Source of the DNA: UBA2020 sp964551435
Lineage (GTDB): Bacteria; Pseudomonadota; Alphaproteobacteria; Micavibrionales; UBA2020
Assembly (NCBI GenBank): GCA_964551435.1
Contig: CAZKBS010000002.1
Location: forward strand, 62,001 to 126,000
Direction of reading: 5' to 3'
Length of the DNA: 64,000 bases
Part shown: in pieces, positions 17,014-25,896 of the stretch
Numbering within the stretch: the first letter of the stretch is position 1
How the letters are laid out: each line of letters opens with the position of its first letter
The notes under the pieces: generated by a model
The model's database searches: none
What the model was told of the DNA's origin: nothing
Seen by the model: only the letters and a program-made list of their open reading frames with translations
Translations under genes and position numbers: made by a program

Positions 17014-18582
17014 TTATCCTGCGTTTTTGCGGGTGATGACGGCGTCGATCGTATCCATACTGTTATCGGCTTTGCCGCCGTTTTCACAATCGAATTTCCA
17101 TTGGTGACGCGGACAGATGACGTATTTCCCATCAAAAGCCGCATATTTCAAATCAGCCACCTGATGCGGACAGAAGCGGCGGCAGGTAACGCTCGACTGG
17201 CCGTCCGGACTTGTCAGCGTGACGCATTCGTCGCTGGTGCGGAACTGCGCCAGTTTTTTAAGACCGAAATCCAGATCGTCGTCGTCATTCGCGACAAAAA
17301 ACGTACCCATGGCAGAATCAAACACATCCGGCATGCGGCGGCTGCGAAACAGGAACGACAGGAAATACGTACCCCACCCCTTGCCCGAGTGAATTAGTTT
17401 TTCAATCGCGGCCGTGCTGGTGGTATGCAGGTAATACGGTTCGTGAATATCACTCCGCGCGACTTTCGCAAGCGATGGCTGAGCCGGATTGATACCGTAA
17501 ATCACAGACGCGCCGTCCGATAATTTGACATCAAAATAAAGTGCGCACCCCAGTGTCACATGCGGGTGTTTTTTAAGAACCTCTATTTTGCGGTTCATTT
17601 CACGCTCGAAATACGCCAGCACTTCGGCATCGGATAGCGGCGCGGGTTTCGGCGCCGCGGCATCGACGTCGCGGTAATATTTTATCATGCCGCGGATATC
17701 ATCATCCGACAGCGGCTTGGCAATTTTATCAAACGTAAACCCACCTTTACCATCGGGCGTCACGCTGCCCAGCACATCGAGCGGCATACATTCAACGCCG
17801 CTATCCTTGCTGTTCATATAATCATGAAATTCCCACCATTTCGGGAAGATATTCCCCTCTTCGAAATTCAGATGTTCATGCTGCGGAAAAGAAAATACAG
17901 CAGGCCCCGCCGACGGCATATAATAGCGCGGCTTCAGGTCGCGGATGAAGTTGCGCACCGCCACGAATTTGCGCATTTTTTTCTGGCGAGATACCTGTTT
18001 GTATTCCTCGCCGGACATTTCATAGCAAATCGGATGCATATTGGCACCGCTGAACTGGGACGACAGAATGTCAATCGGCCCGCAGCGTTCGGCCAGCCAC
18101 TGGGCGCGGTCGAAAATCTTGCAATCATTGCCGTCAAAAAATGACAGCCCCTCCGCACGCATAAAAATCGCGCTGTCGCGGTTGATGCCGCTTTCGTCGA
18201 TAAAAATACGGAATTCAATATCGTGGAATTTCTGCGGGTCATCTTCGGCCAGCAGTTTCGGCTCGACACCCAGATTTCGGTTGATGAGCTTTTTCAGAAA
18301 CGTATTTTCATACGCGGGCACGCACATATGGTCGGCATGCGGCAGGATTTTTTTGAGGGTTTCTTCGTCATAGTGGTCTTCATGTTCATGCGTCACATAA
18401 ACCATGACAGGCTTTTCGCGCATTTTGGCAAGCACCCAGTCGAGCGCATGCGCATTCGGCGGCAACTGACGCCATGCACCAAGAAAAGCCCCCGCCGGAT
18501 TGAGCCAAGGGTCGACCACAATCGCCGCCTTGTCGGTTTCAAAACAAAAACTGGCATGGCCCAGATAGGTCAGACGAGTCAT
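17014..18582 (-). CDS. Metallo-beta-lactamase-fold hydrolase with C-terminal Rieske domain
   Basis: The 522-residue protein starts MTRLTYLGHASFCFETD. ATG 18582 was chosen over GTG 18591 because GGAG sits ten bases upstream of the ATG. The metal motif THEHEDHYD (HxHxDH) is at residues 64-72. Near the C-terminus C471-P-H473 and C490-x-x-H493 form a complete Rieske [2Fe-2S] signature (CPHQ ... CPRHQWKFD). The same two folds occur in CMP-N-acetylneuraminate hydroxylase, but there the Rieske part is N-terminal. This may be an oxygenase/hydrolase acting on a nucleotide sugar, but substrate and activity are inference. It is followed immediately by the TylF methyltransferase. Confidence 0.83.
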   Translation of the reverse strand: MTRLTYLGHASFCFETDKAAIVVDPWLNPAGAFLGAWRQLPPNAHALDWVLAKMREKPVMVYVTHEHEDHYDEETLKKILPHADHMCVPAYENTFLKKLINRNLGVEPKLLAEDDPQKFHDIEFRIFIDESGINRDSAIFMRAEGLSFFDGNDCKIFDRAQWLAERCGPIDILSSQFSGANMHPICYEMSGEEYKQVSRQKKMRKFVAVRNFIRDLKPRYYMPSAGPAVFSFPQHEHLNFEEGNIFPKWWEFHDYMNSKDSGVECMPLDVLGSVTPDGKGGFTFDKIAKPLSDDDIRGMIKYYRDVDAAAPKPAPLSDAEVLAYFEREMNRKIEVLKKHPHVTLGCALYFDVKLSDGASVIYGINPAQPSLAKVARSDIHEPYYLHTTSTAAIEKLIHSGKGWGTYFLSFLFRSRRMPDVFDSAMGTFFVANDDDDLDFGLKKLAQFRTSDECVTLTSPDGQSSVTCRRFCPHQVADLKYAAFDGKYVICPRHQWKFDCENGGKADNSMDTIDAVITRKNAG

Positions 18583-18627
18583 CAGAAACACACTCCGCTC
18601 AATGCTTTATATATTTGTATGTAGTAT

Positions 18628-18647
18628 GCCCGGAGTGACTTGAACCC
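18628..18647 (-). repeat. Degenerate copy of the tRNA T-arm/acceptor end
   Basis: GCCCGGAGTGACTTGAACCC matches 19 of 20 bases with 18726-18745, the T-arm and acceptor part of the neighbouring tRNA, in the same orientation and 98 bases away. The rest of 18625-18719 does not fold into a tRNA. It is a tRNA remnant or an old attachment-site scar. The gap 18583-18719 holds nothing else. Confidence 0.55.
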
Positions 18648-18719
18648 GCAGGCCTTGCCTGCCAATTCTTATTCCTTCGGGGGCTTCAAGTTCCGTATCC
18701 GAAGTCTTGTTTATTAGAT

Positions 18720-18796
18720 TGGTGGGCCCGGAGGGACTTGAACCCCCGACCAGACCGTTATGAGCGGCCCGCTCTAACCAACTGAGCTACAGGCCC
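18720..18796 (-). tRNA. tRNA with CAT anticodon (Ile2 or elongator Met)
   Basis: A 77-base cloverleaf on the minus strand. The acceptor GGGCCTG pairs with CGGGCCC; the D-arm is AGCTCAGTTGGTTAGAGC, the anticodon loop CTCATAA, the T-loop TTCAAGT, and CCA is encoded. Anticodon CAT is used by Met tRNAs and by tRNA-Ile2, whose C34 is changed to lysidine. The GGGCC acceptor, unlike the second CAT tRNA in this window, favours Ile2, but this is not proven. It follows rpoD by 56 bases. Confidence 0.9.
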
Positions 18797-18852
18797 CACC
18801 ACCCCGCGGCCGGCGCCGGAGGGGCGCGCGGCGGTGCGGGGGTAATCGATGT

Positions 18853-20931
18853 TTAGGTATCGAGGAAGCTGCGCAGCTGGCGCGAACGCGACGGATGCTT
18901 GAGCTTGCGCAGCGCCTTCGCCTCAATCTGGCGAATACGTTCACGCGTGACCGAGAACTGCTGGCCGACTTCTTCCAGCGTGTGGTCGGTGTTCATGCCG
19001 ATACCGAAGCGCATGCGCAGCACGCGTTCTTCGCGCGGGGTCAGCGTCGCCAGCACGCGCGTCGTGGTTTCGCGCAGGTTGGCGTGGATCGCCGCCTCGA
19101 CGGGCAGGATGACGTTTTTATCCTCGATGAAATCGCCGAGCTGGCTATCTTCTTCGTCACCCACGGGGGTTTCGAGCGAGACCGGCTCCTTGGAGATTTT
19201 CATGACCTTGCGCACTTTATCGAGTGGCATGCCGAGACGTTCGGACAATTCTTCCGGCGTCGGCTCGCGCCCGATTTCGTGCATCATCTGGCGGCTGGTG
19301 CGCACCAGTTTGTTGATCGTTTCGATCATATGCACGGGAATACGGATGGTGCGGGCCTGGTCGGCGATGGAGCGCGTAATCGCCTGACGGATCCACCACG
19401 TCGCATAGGTCGAGAATTTATAGCCGCGACGGTATTCGAATTTATCCACCGCCTTCATCAGGCCGATGTTGCCTTCCTGAATAAGGTCGAGGAATTGCAG
19501 ACCGCGGTTGGTATATTTTTTGGCGATGGAAATCACCAGGCGCAGGTTCGCCTCGACCATTTCCTTTTTCGCCTTGCCGGCTTCGCGTTCGCCCTTCTGG
19601 ATAGTATGGACGATGCGTTTGAATTCTTTCAGCGGCAGGCCGGAGGTTGCGGCGATTTTTTCAATCTCCGCACGCACGTTGGCCACGTCGTCTTTATGTT
19701 TTTCAGCGAACTTCGCCCAGCCCTTGGCTTTCAGCTTGGCGACGTTGGCGATCCAGCGCGGGTTGGAATCGCTTTGCGGCCATTCTTCAAGGAAGCTTTC
19801 ACGCGGCACACCGCAATCGACCGCCATGCGCATCACCTGACCTTCGAGGCTGATGACTTTGCGGTTCATATTGTAGAGCTGCTCGATCAGCTGTTCGGAG
19901 CGGTAGATATTCAGGCGCACCGACTGCATCAGGTCGACAAGTTCGGATTTGCACTTGCGGTAGTTGTCGGCAAGGCGCTTGGGCACCTCTTTGCTCTTTT
20001 CCAGCTCGAGGCGGCGCTCTTCCTGCACCTTGGCGAGTTTTTTATACGCCTTGGTGATCATCTTGAAGGTTTCGATGATTTGGGGCTTCAGTTCCTCCTC
20101 CATCGCGGCGAGGGAGAGGCTGCTTTCATCCTCGGTATCGTCTTCGGCGGGTTTTTGTTCCGGCTCGTCGTCGATAAGAACATCATCGGAAGCGGCAGCT
20201 TTTGCAGCAGCCTTGGCGCGCGCTTTTTTGCGGGCCTCTTCTTCCTTGGCGCGTTCTTTTTCTTTCTTTTCCAGCTTGTCGGCAACGGCCTGCTGGATGG
20301 CTTTGGCGCGGGCGCTTGCGGCATCGTCGCCGGATGCGGCGGGGTCAGCGGGCGCGTCGTTGTCGCCATAGGTTGCTTCGAGGTCGATGATGTCACGCAG
20401 CAGCATCTCGCCGTTTTCCAGCGCCTTGTGCCACGTCATAATCGCCTGAATGGTCAGCGGGCTTTCGCAAATGCCGCCGATCATCATTTCACGGCCGGCC
20501 TCGATACGCTTGGCGATGGCGATTTCGCCCTCGCGGCTCAGCAGTTCGACCGAACCCATTTCGCGCAGGTACATGCGCACAGGGTCGTCGGTGCGGCCAA
20601 GGTCGGTTTCGGCCAGATTGCCGCCGTCGCCTTCTTCCTCGTCTTCACCCTCTTTGGGCTCCGCGGTTTCTTCTTCGGCGTCGGCCTCGTCCTCGATCAG
20701 GTTGATGCCGATATCGGACAGCATCGCCATGGTTTCGTCGATCTGGTCGGACGTATATTCACCGGCGGGCAGCATCTTGTTCAGCTCGTCATAGGTGACG
20801 TAGCCGCGCTCCTTGCCCTTCGCAATCAGCTTCTTGACGACTTTGGCCAGCGCGCCGCCCTGTAGGGGAGATTCCTCCGCCTCTTCGACAACGGTTTCGG
20901 TTTCCTGATCTTCGTTTACTTTCGCGACCAT
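18853..20931 (-). CDS. rpoD: RNA polymerase primary sigma factor RpoD
   Basis: The housekeeping sigma-70, about 692 residues. Region 1.1 lies near 20-80, with an acidic stretch near 80-105. Region 1.2 begins at about DDPVRMYLREMG. A long charged, Ala/Lys-rich non-conserved insert spans about 195-300. Region 2 includes YATWWIRQAITRSIADQART, region 3 includes TPEELSERLGMP, and the region 4.2 helix-turn-helix is TLEEVGQQFSVTRERIRQIE near the C-terminus. ATG 20931 is preferred; GTG 20943 directly abuts the GAGGAG site. It lies downstream of dnaG, the classical macromolecular-synthesis order. Confidence 0.97.
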   Translation of the reverse strand: MVAKVNEDQETETVVEEAEESPLQGGALAKVVKKLIAKGKERGYVTYDELNKMLPAGEYTSDQIDETMAMLSDIGINLIEDEADAEEETAEPKEGEDEEEGDGGNLAETDLGRTDDPVRMYLREMGSVELLSREGEIAIAKRIEAGREMMIGGICESPLTIQAIMTWHKALENGEMLLRDIIDLEATYGDNDAPADPAASGDDAASARAKAIQQAVADKLEKKEKERAKEEEARKKARAKAAAKAAASDDVLIDDEPEQKPAEDDTEDESSLSLAAMEEELKPQIIETFKMITKAYKKLAKVQEERRLELEKSKEVPKRLADNYRKCKSELVDLMQSVRLNIYRSEQLIEQLYNMNRKVISLEGQVMRMAVDCGVPRESFLEEWPQSDSNPRWIANVAKLKAKGWAKFAEKHKDDVANVRAEIEKIAATSGLPLKEFKRIVHTIQKGEREAGKAKKEMVEANLRLVISIAKKYTNRGLQFLDLIQEGNIGLMKAVDKFEYRRGYKFSTYATWWIRQAITRSIADQARTIRIPVHMIETINKLVRTSRQMMHEIGREPTPEELSERLGMPLDKVRKVMKISKEPVSLETPVGDEEDSQLGDFIEDKNVILPVEAAIHANLRETTTRVLATLTPREERVLRMRFGIGMNTDHTLEEVGQQFSVTRERIRQIEAKALRKLKHPSRSRQLRSFLDT

Positions 20932-21022
20932 GCGCGCATCCACTCCTCAAGTCTAAATCTCAAAAATCTAAACGCGGCACCGACCCCTTCGGTGTCGCGT
21001 GATGCATCAGCGGTCTTATCCC

Positions 21023-22816
21023 TCAGACCTTTTGCCAGCGGGATTTCTCCCGCCCGCGGGCATAGGCGTCCCGCCACCCTTCGCGCACGATATCCAGCGG
21101 CTGCCCGGGTTTGGCGAAGCCCGCATGAACATACAGGGAAGAATCGAAGATTGCATCAAGTATCTTGCCATGCCCTTGCACAATAAGATGTTGTTTAACC
21201 GCCTGATGGTCAAGGTATATTTCACCTTCCAGCGCATCGGACAAAAACAGCACCAGCGCATGGCGCAGACCGTCATATCCCTCGTTGGGGATTTCGAGCA
21301 TCCCGACCTCTTCCGAAAACTCCTCGTAAAGTTCAGGGTAATTGATTAGCGCAGCCAGCAGCACCTTCTCCCGCAACAGGCGCGAGGTGCGTATCGGCTT
21401 GGCCGGCATGTTCAGCGGGCGGTACGGCGTATGGACGCCGGGCATCTGTTTTTTGAACATCCCGCCCTTGGCATAGCCGCCGTTATTGCCGCCTTTTTTG
21501 TTTAAGTTATTACTTAAAAAAACTTCATTAATTTTTTGATTTATTTCATGAATAAAGAATTCCTGTACCGTCATATTGGCAATCGCCCGGGCGCGTTTTT
21601 CAAGCGCGCTGCGGAAGCCCGCCTTCGTCTCCGGCTGGGTAAAATTGCGCCCCTTGCTTTCTTCGGCCCACATCATATCGAAAATACCGATCGCGTTATC
21701 CAGCACCCGCTGCATGGCGGCGGCGCCATCGTCTTTGATAAGGCTGTCGGGGTCGTGCTGCTCCGGCAGGAATGCAAATTTTACAGAATGGTCCGGCTTC
21801 AGAATAGGCAGCACCCGCTCCAGCGCCCGCGCGGCGGCCCGTTGGCCGGCGTTATCGCCGTCAAAACACAGCACCGGGGCGCGGTTTTCTTCGGGCATGA
21901 CCCGCCACAACTCTTCAATCTGGGTTTCGGTCAGGGCTGTGCCCAGCGGCGCCACAGCGCCGTTGAACCCGCCCTGCACCATGGCGATGACGTCCATATA
22001 CCCCTCGACCACCACCACGGTCACGCCATCGCCGATCGATTTGCGCGCGCGCGACAGGCCATAGAGCATGCGGCCTTTATGGAAGATTTCCGTCTCCGGC
22101 GAGTTGATATATTTGGGCGCGGATTTATCCGGCGGGCCGCCATGGCTTTCCGGCAGCACACGGCCGCCGAAGGCGACCACCCGCCCCTGCAGGTCCTGTA
22201 CAGGAAACATCACACGGCCGCGAAAGAAAGGATAGACCTCTCCCTTGGTGCGCTGGGATTCCCTGAACAGTCCGGCTTCCAGCATGGCTTCAAGGCTATA
22301 GCCGGCTTTTTGCAGGCTTTGCTTGAGAATAACATCTTCGCCGGGCGCGAAGCCGAGACGAAAGGATTTGATGGTTTCAAGGCTCAGGCCGCGGGTAATC
22401 AGGTATTCCAAAATCTTTTTGTTCTGTGGCGCGTGCAACTGCGCCTCGTACCACTTGGCGGCATGTTCCATCAGGTCATAGAGCGTCATCTGACGCTGGA
22501 ATTTCTTTTGCTCCGCCACTGTCGGCTTGGGCACCTGCATGCCCGCCAGCCCCGCCAGATGTTCGATAGCATCCATAAACGTCATATTGTCATGGTTCAT
22601 GACAAACCCGACAACATCGCCATGCGCCCCGCAGCCGAAGCAGTGATAAAAACCCTTCTGGTCATTCACGGTAAAGGACGGCGTTTTTTCGCCATGAAAC
22701 GGACAGCAGGCCTTGTATTCTCTGCCGGCGCGCGTCAGCTTCACGCGCTTGCCGACAACGTCGGACAACGGCACGCGGGCGCGGATTTCATCAACAAAGG
22801 CCTTGGGCAGTGACAT
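21023..22816 (-). CDS. dnaG: DNA primase
   Basis: Makes RNA primers at the replication fork. The N-terminal CHC2 zinc finger has C38, H41, C59 and C62 (CPFHGEKTPSFTV ... FYHCFGCGAHGD). The Toprim core is seen as VVVVEGYMDVIAM and LCFDGDNAGQRA. The C-terminal helicase-interaction region follows an Asn/Gly/Lys-rich linker (LNKKGGNNGGYAKGG). It is 597 residues from ATG 22816; a GTG two codons upstream is possible, and neither has a strong ribosome site. It is followed by rpoD. Confidence 0.96.
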   Translation of the reverse strand: MSLPKAFVDEIRARVPLSDVVGKRVKLTRAGREYKACCPFHGEKTPSFTVNDQKGFYHCFGCGAHGDVVGFVMNHDNMTFMDAIEHLAGLAGMQVPKPTVAEQKKFQRQMTLYDLMEHAAKWYEAQLHAPQNKKILEYLITRGLSLETIKSFRLGFAPGEDVILKQSLQKAGYSLEAMLEAGLFRESQRTKGEVYPFFRGRVMFPVQDLQGRVVAFGGRVLPESHGGPPDKSAPKYINSPETEIFHKGRMLYGLSRARKSIGDGVTVVVVEGYMDVIAMVQGGFNGAVAPLGTALTETQIEELWRVMPEENRAPVLCFDGDNAGQRAAARALERVLPILKPDHSVKFAFLPEQHDPDSLIKDDGAAAMQRVLDNAIGIFDMMWAEESKGRNFTQPETKAGFRSALEKRARAIANMTVQEFFIHEINQKINEVFLSNNLNKKGGNNGGYAKGGMFKKQMPGVHTPYRPLNMPAKPIRTSRLLREKVLLAALINYPELYEEFSEEVGMLEIPNEGYDGLRHALVLFLSDALEGEIYLDHQAVKQHLIVQGHGKILDAIFDSSLYVHAGFAKPGQPLDIVREGWRDAYARGREKSRWQKV

Positions 22817-22873
22817 AGGCACTATTTACAGGGTTTTGCGCGGCGGCTTCAATAACAAAAGCCGCGCACCTAT

Positions 22874-23236
22874 TTACCAGAAACGCACATCAAACGGATC
22901 AACCGGTTTCGGGCGGCGCGATGGCGGGATAAGCTCCAGCGGCGGCTCCACCCGCAAGATATCGGTCGAGAACTGCCGCAGGATATCCAGCATTGCAGGC
23001 TCCGTCGCCTTGAGCGTGAGCTGTGCCGCGCCCGCTTCGCTTGCCGCCACCTTGATATCGCTGACCAGCCTGTCGCCCGTACCGCGCAGCTGCGGCCAGC
23101 GGCGGATAGCAGCGCCCAAGGCCTCCGCCCGCGCCTCCGGCGTCCCTTCGCCGCGGCCTGTCAGCGTGATGGTGAAATCAAGCTTTTTGGTATCGTCGCG
23201 GTTGATATCAGATTTCTGATTAAAACAGTCTTTCAT
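22874..23236 (-). CDS. Hypothetical protein, 120 aa
   Basis: Small soluble protein beginning MKDCFNQKSDINRDDTKKLD. The middle is a plausible alpha/beta domain (FTITLTGRGEGTPEARAEAL, then LTLKATEPAMLDILRQF) and the C-terminus is Pro-rich (LELIPPSRRPKPVDPFDV). No family is recognised. It starts four bases after the ankyrin gene stops, so they form a pair. AAAGGG lies upstream of the ATG. Confidence 0.6.
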   Translation of the reverse strand: MKDCFNQKSDINRDDTKKLDFTITLTGRGEGTPEARAEALGAAIRRWPQLRGTGDRLVSDIKVAASEAGAAQLTLKATEPAMLDILRQFSTDILRVEPPLELIPPSRRPKPVDPFDVRFW

Positions 23237-23240
23237 GACA

Positions 23241-24092
23241 TTAAGACCCTTTGATAATGCGCTGCTTGACCTGCGCAGGTTTCATGACCGGCATATCGGT
23301 TTGCAATGTGGTCGATTTTTTGCGAAATTCTTCTTCTGCCAAGGAGATATATCTTTTGATCTCGCGTATGAGATGAGGGTTTCCGCTTTCCTCCGCCATT
23401 TTCAGCGGCGTGATGGTGGCATCATATTTATGCGGCTTTTTCGGGTCGGCATTCGCGTACCAAAGCAGTTCGACCAGATCCGTCCGCCCCATCTGGCAGG
23501 CATGCAGCAACGCGGTCGCGCCGTGACGGTTATAGGTGTCGATGTCTACTTTGCTGGTTTTCAGCCAGTTATCGAGCTTGTGCGGATTGCCGTCTTTAAC
23601 GATTTCAATAATATTAAACACATTCGTTGCGCGCGTTACCTCATAAAGAACCGTATCCGCGTTCTCGTCGCCAGTGCGGCTATGTATATAGGCAAGGTCT
23701 GCGGCCATCTGGTCGCTGATGTCCTTTTTCTGGCTGTCATGGTAGCTGGCGCATAGCGGGTCTGCCCCCGCCGCCAGCAGCAGCTTGACCACCGGCAGCG
23801 GTGCGGCGATATCAATCGCCACGCGCAGCGGGCTTTTGCCGCCAACGCCGGACAGATTCACATCAGCCCCTGCCTTCAGCAGCAATTCAACCATCGCCGC
23901 ATCGCTGCGCGATACCGCCAGCGTCAGGGCCGTATCATCGTCTTCATCCCCCGTATTCACGGGCACACCCTGCGCCAGAAGACCGGATACCGTTTTGACG
24001 CAGCCCGTCGAGACGGCGGCCAGCAGTTGCATCTGCTGGCTGGTCGTGATTTCGGCGCGCGCAGGCGCGATGTTGCACAAATCGGTCGGCAT
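23241..24092 (-). CDS. Ankyrin-repeat protein
   Basis: A 283-residue protein whose first half is ankyrin repeats. Units are visible as DDDTALTLAVSRSDAAMVEL with LLKAGADVN, then GKSPLRVAIDIAAPLPVVKL with LLAAGADPL. A later unit is GATALLHACQMGRTDLVELL with WYANADP, and a last partial unit is ITPLKMAEESGNPHLIREI. There is no signal peptide, so it is probably cytosolic or delivered by an unseen route. Ankyrin proteins mediate protein contacts; no enzyme domain is present. With the 120-aa gene it separates yqeY from dnaG. Confidence 0.88.
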   Translation of the reverse strand: MPTDLCNIAPARAEITTSQQMQLLAAVSTGCVKTVSGLLAQGVPVNTGDEDDDTALTLAVSRSDAAMVELLLKAGADVNLSGVGGKSPLRVAIDIAAPLPVVKLLLAAGADPLCASYHDSQKKDISDQMAADLAYIHSRTGDENADTVLYEVTRATNVFNIIEIVKDGNPHKLDNWLKTSKVDIDTYNRHGATALLHACQMGRTDLVELLWYANADPKKPHKYDATITPLKMAEESGNPHLIREIKRYISLAEEEFRKKSTTLQTDMPVMKPAQVKQRIIKGS

Positions 24093-24194
24093 CGGGCGAA
24101 GCCTTGTCCTGTTATTCAGTCATAGGGATATGTCACAGACTAAGGCGCGCCTGCGGCAGTGTCAATATTTATGAAAACATTGAAAAGACGGGAT

Positions 24195-24659
24195 TTAGGC
24201 CTTCGCCGTCAGGCGGTCTTTAACCAATGCGCTGACTTTCGAAAAATCGACCTGTCCGGTGTATTTCGATTTCATCTCGGCGATGACTTTGCCCATATCC
24301 TTGATACCCGCAGCACCGACAGCCTCAATCGCGGTATCGATCGCGGCTTTGACTTCGTCTTCGCTCAGCTGCGTCGGCAGGAAGGTTTCGATAACACGAA
24401 TTTCCGACGCTTCGCGTGCCGCAAGGTCTTCGCGTTTGCCTTGCTGGTACATTTTTATGGATTCATGGCGCTGCTTGATCATCGATTGCAGCATGGCGAG
24501 AATTTCATCTTCGCCGATACCATCCCAGTTACCCTTGCCGCGTGCGGCGATATCGCGGTCTTTCATCGCGGCAATGATTAACCGTAATGTCGACGTTGCG
24601 ATTTCATCCTTCGCATGGAGGGCCTGTTTGAGCTGTTCCTGAAATCGCGTCCTGAGCAT
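24195..24659 (-). CDS. yqeY: GatB/YqeY-domain protein
   Basis: A 154-residue stand-alone GatB/YqeY domain. The family pattern is LRLIIAAMKDRDIAARGKG, the central helix HESIKMYQQGKREDLA, and LPTQLSEDEV with a C-terminal MGKVIAEMKSKYTGQVDFSK. The domain resembles the tRNA-binding tail of amidotransferase GatB, but the role of the free form is unsettled. It is divergent from carA across 90 bases. In many alphaproteobacteria yqeY stands directly before dnaG; here two extra genes lie between. Confidence 0.9.
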   Translation of the reverse strand: MLRTRFQEQLKQALHAKDEIATSTLRLIIAAMKDRDIAARGKGNWDGIGEDEILAMLQSMIKQRHESIKMYQQGKREDLAAREASEIRVIETFLPTQLSEDEVKAAIDTAIEAVGAAGIKDMGKVIAEMKSKYTGQVDFSKVSALVKDRLTAKA

Positions 24660-24749
24660 GTGTTTCCTGCTTTTCGTCTGGCTAATCTGTTGGTTTGTAT
24701 GCTATGCCAAGCAGTATCGAATTACAACACACCAAACATCAGGGAAATC

Positions 24750-25895
24750 ATGTTGTCAAAACAGCACTCCCCGAACTTGAATGCGGCCCTGCTTCTGGCA
24801 GATGGCAGCATTTTCAGGGGGAAAGGCATCGGCGCGCCCGGCATCACCGGCGGCGAGGTCTGCTTCAATACCTCCATGAGCGGTTATCAGGAAATCATGA
24901 CCGACCCCTCCTACGCGGGGCAGATTATTACCTTCACCTTCCCGCATATCGGCAACGTCGGCGCCAACCGCGACGATCTTGAAGCCGAAGCGCCCTTCGC
25001 CCGCGGCATTATCCTGCGCACGGATATCACCGCGCCTTCGAACCACAGGGCCGAAGAAGATTTCAACGCATGGCTCGCGCGCGGCAACCTGACAGGCATC
25101 TGCGACATCGATACGCGTGCGCTGACCCGCCACCTGCGCGACAAGGGCGCGCAAAACGGTGTCATCGCCTTCACGCCTGACAAAACACCCGATATTGATA
25201 AAATGCGCGAATACCTGAAAGCCCTGCCCGACATGAACGGGCAAGATATCGCGCGCACGGTTTCCTGCACCAATATGTATGAATGGAACGAAAAACCTTC
25301 AAGCACGCAGGCACCCCATGTCGTGGTTATTGATTACGGCGTCAAGCGTAACATCCTGCGCTGCCTTGCGCGTCAAGGCATGCGACTGACGGTTGTTCCT
25401 TGTTCAACCACCTTTGATGCCATCATGGCGCTGAAGCCGGACGGTATTTTCCTGTCGAACGGCCCGGGCGATCCGGCGGCGACAGGTGTTTATGCCGTAC
25501 CGGTCATCCAGTCACTGCTGCAAACGGGCATGCCGCTGTTCGGTATTTGTCTGGGGCATCAGCTGCTCGCGCGCGCGATTGGCGGCGAAACGCGCAAGCT
25601 GTCGTTCGGCCACCGCGGCGGCAACCACCCTGTCAAAGACCTTGAAACCGGCAAGGTGGAAATCACCAGCCAGAACCACGGTTTCCACGTTGTCCCCGAA
25701 AGCCTGCCCGACACGGCGGAGGTCACGCACCAAAGCCTGTTCGACGGTACCAACGAGGGCCTGCGTCTGAAAGGCCGCCCTGTATTTTCGGTGCAATACC
25801 ACCCCGAAGCATCCCCCGGCCCGCACGACAGCCACTACCTGTTCGAACGTTTCGCCGCCAGCCTGCACAATCAGGCACAAAAACAGGCCGCCTGA
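24750..25895 (+). CDS. carA: Carbamoyl-phosphate synthase small (glutaminase) subunit
   Basis: Supplies ammonia from glutamine to CarB for carbamoyl phosphate, feeding arginine and pyrimidine synthesis. The start is ATG 24750 behind AGGGAA, giving 381 residues. The N-terminal domain begins ALLLADGSIFRGKGIG and includes GEVCFNTSMSGYQEIMTDPS. The class I glutaminase has the nucleophile Cys in FGICLGHQLLARA and the His/Glu pair in QYHPEASPGPHDS. carB is not next to it: three membrane-protein genes lie between, the first starting one base after the carA stop. Confidence 0.96.
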   Translation: MLSKQHSPNLNAALLLADGSIFRGKGIGAPGITGGEVCFNTSMSGYQEIMTDPSYAGQIITFTFPHIGNVGANRDDLEAEAPFARGIILRTDITAPSNHRAEEDFNAWLARGNLTGICDIDTRALTRHLRDKGAQNGVIAFTPDKTPDIDKMREYLKALPDMNGQDIARTVSCTNMYEWNEKPSSTQAPHVVVIDYGVKRNILRCLARQGMRLTVVPCSTTFDAIMALKPDGIFLSNGPGDPAATGVYAVPVIQSLLQTGMPLFGICLGHQLLARAIGGETRKLSFGHRGGNHPVKDLETGKVEITSQNHGFHVVPESLPDTAEVTHQSLFDGTNEGLRLKGRPVFSVQYHPEASPGPHDSHYLFERFAASLHNQAQKQAA

Positions 25896-25896
25896 C

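Noticed and set aside
18895..20865. Long open frame (656 codons) on the plus strand opposite rpoD
   Set aside because: It is antisense to a certain gene, is rich in His/Phe/Gly in an unnatural way, and is explained by the GC-rich codon bias of rpoD.
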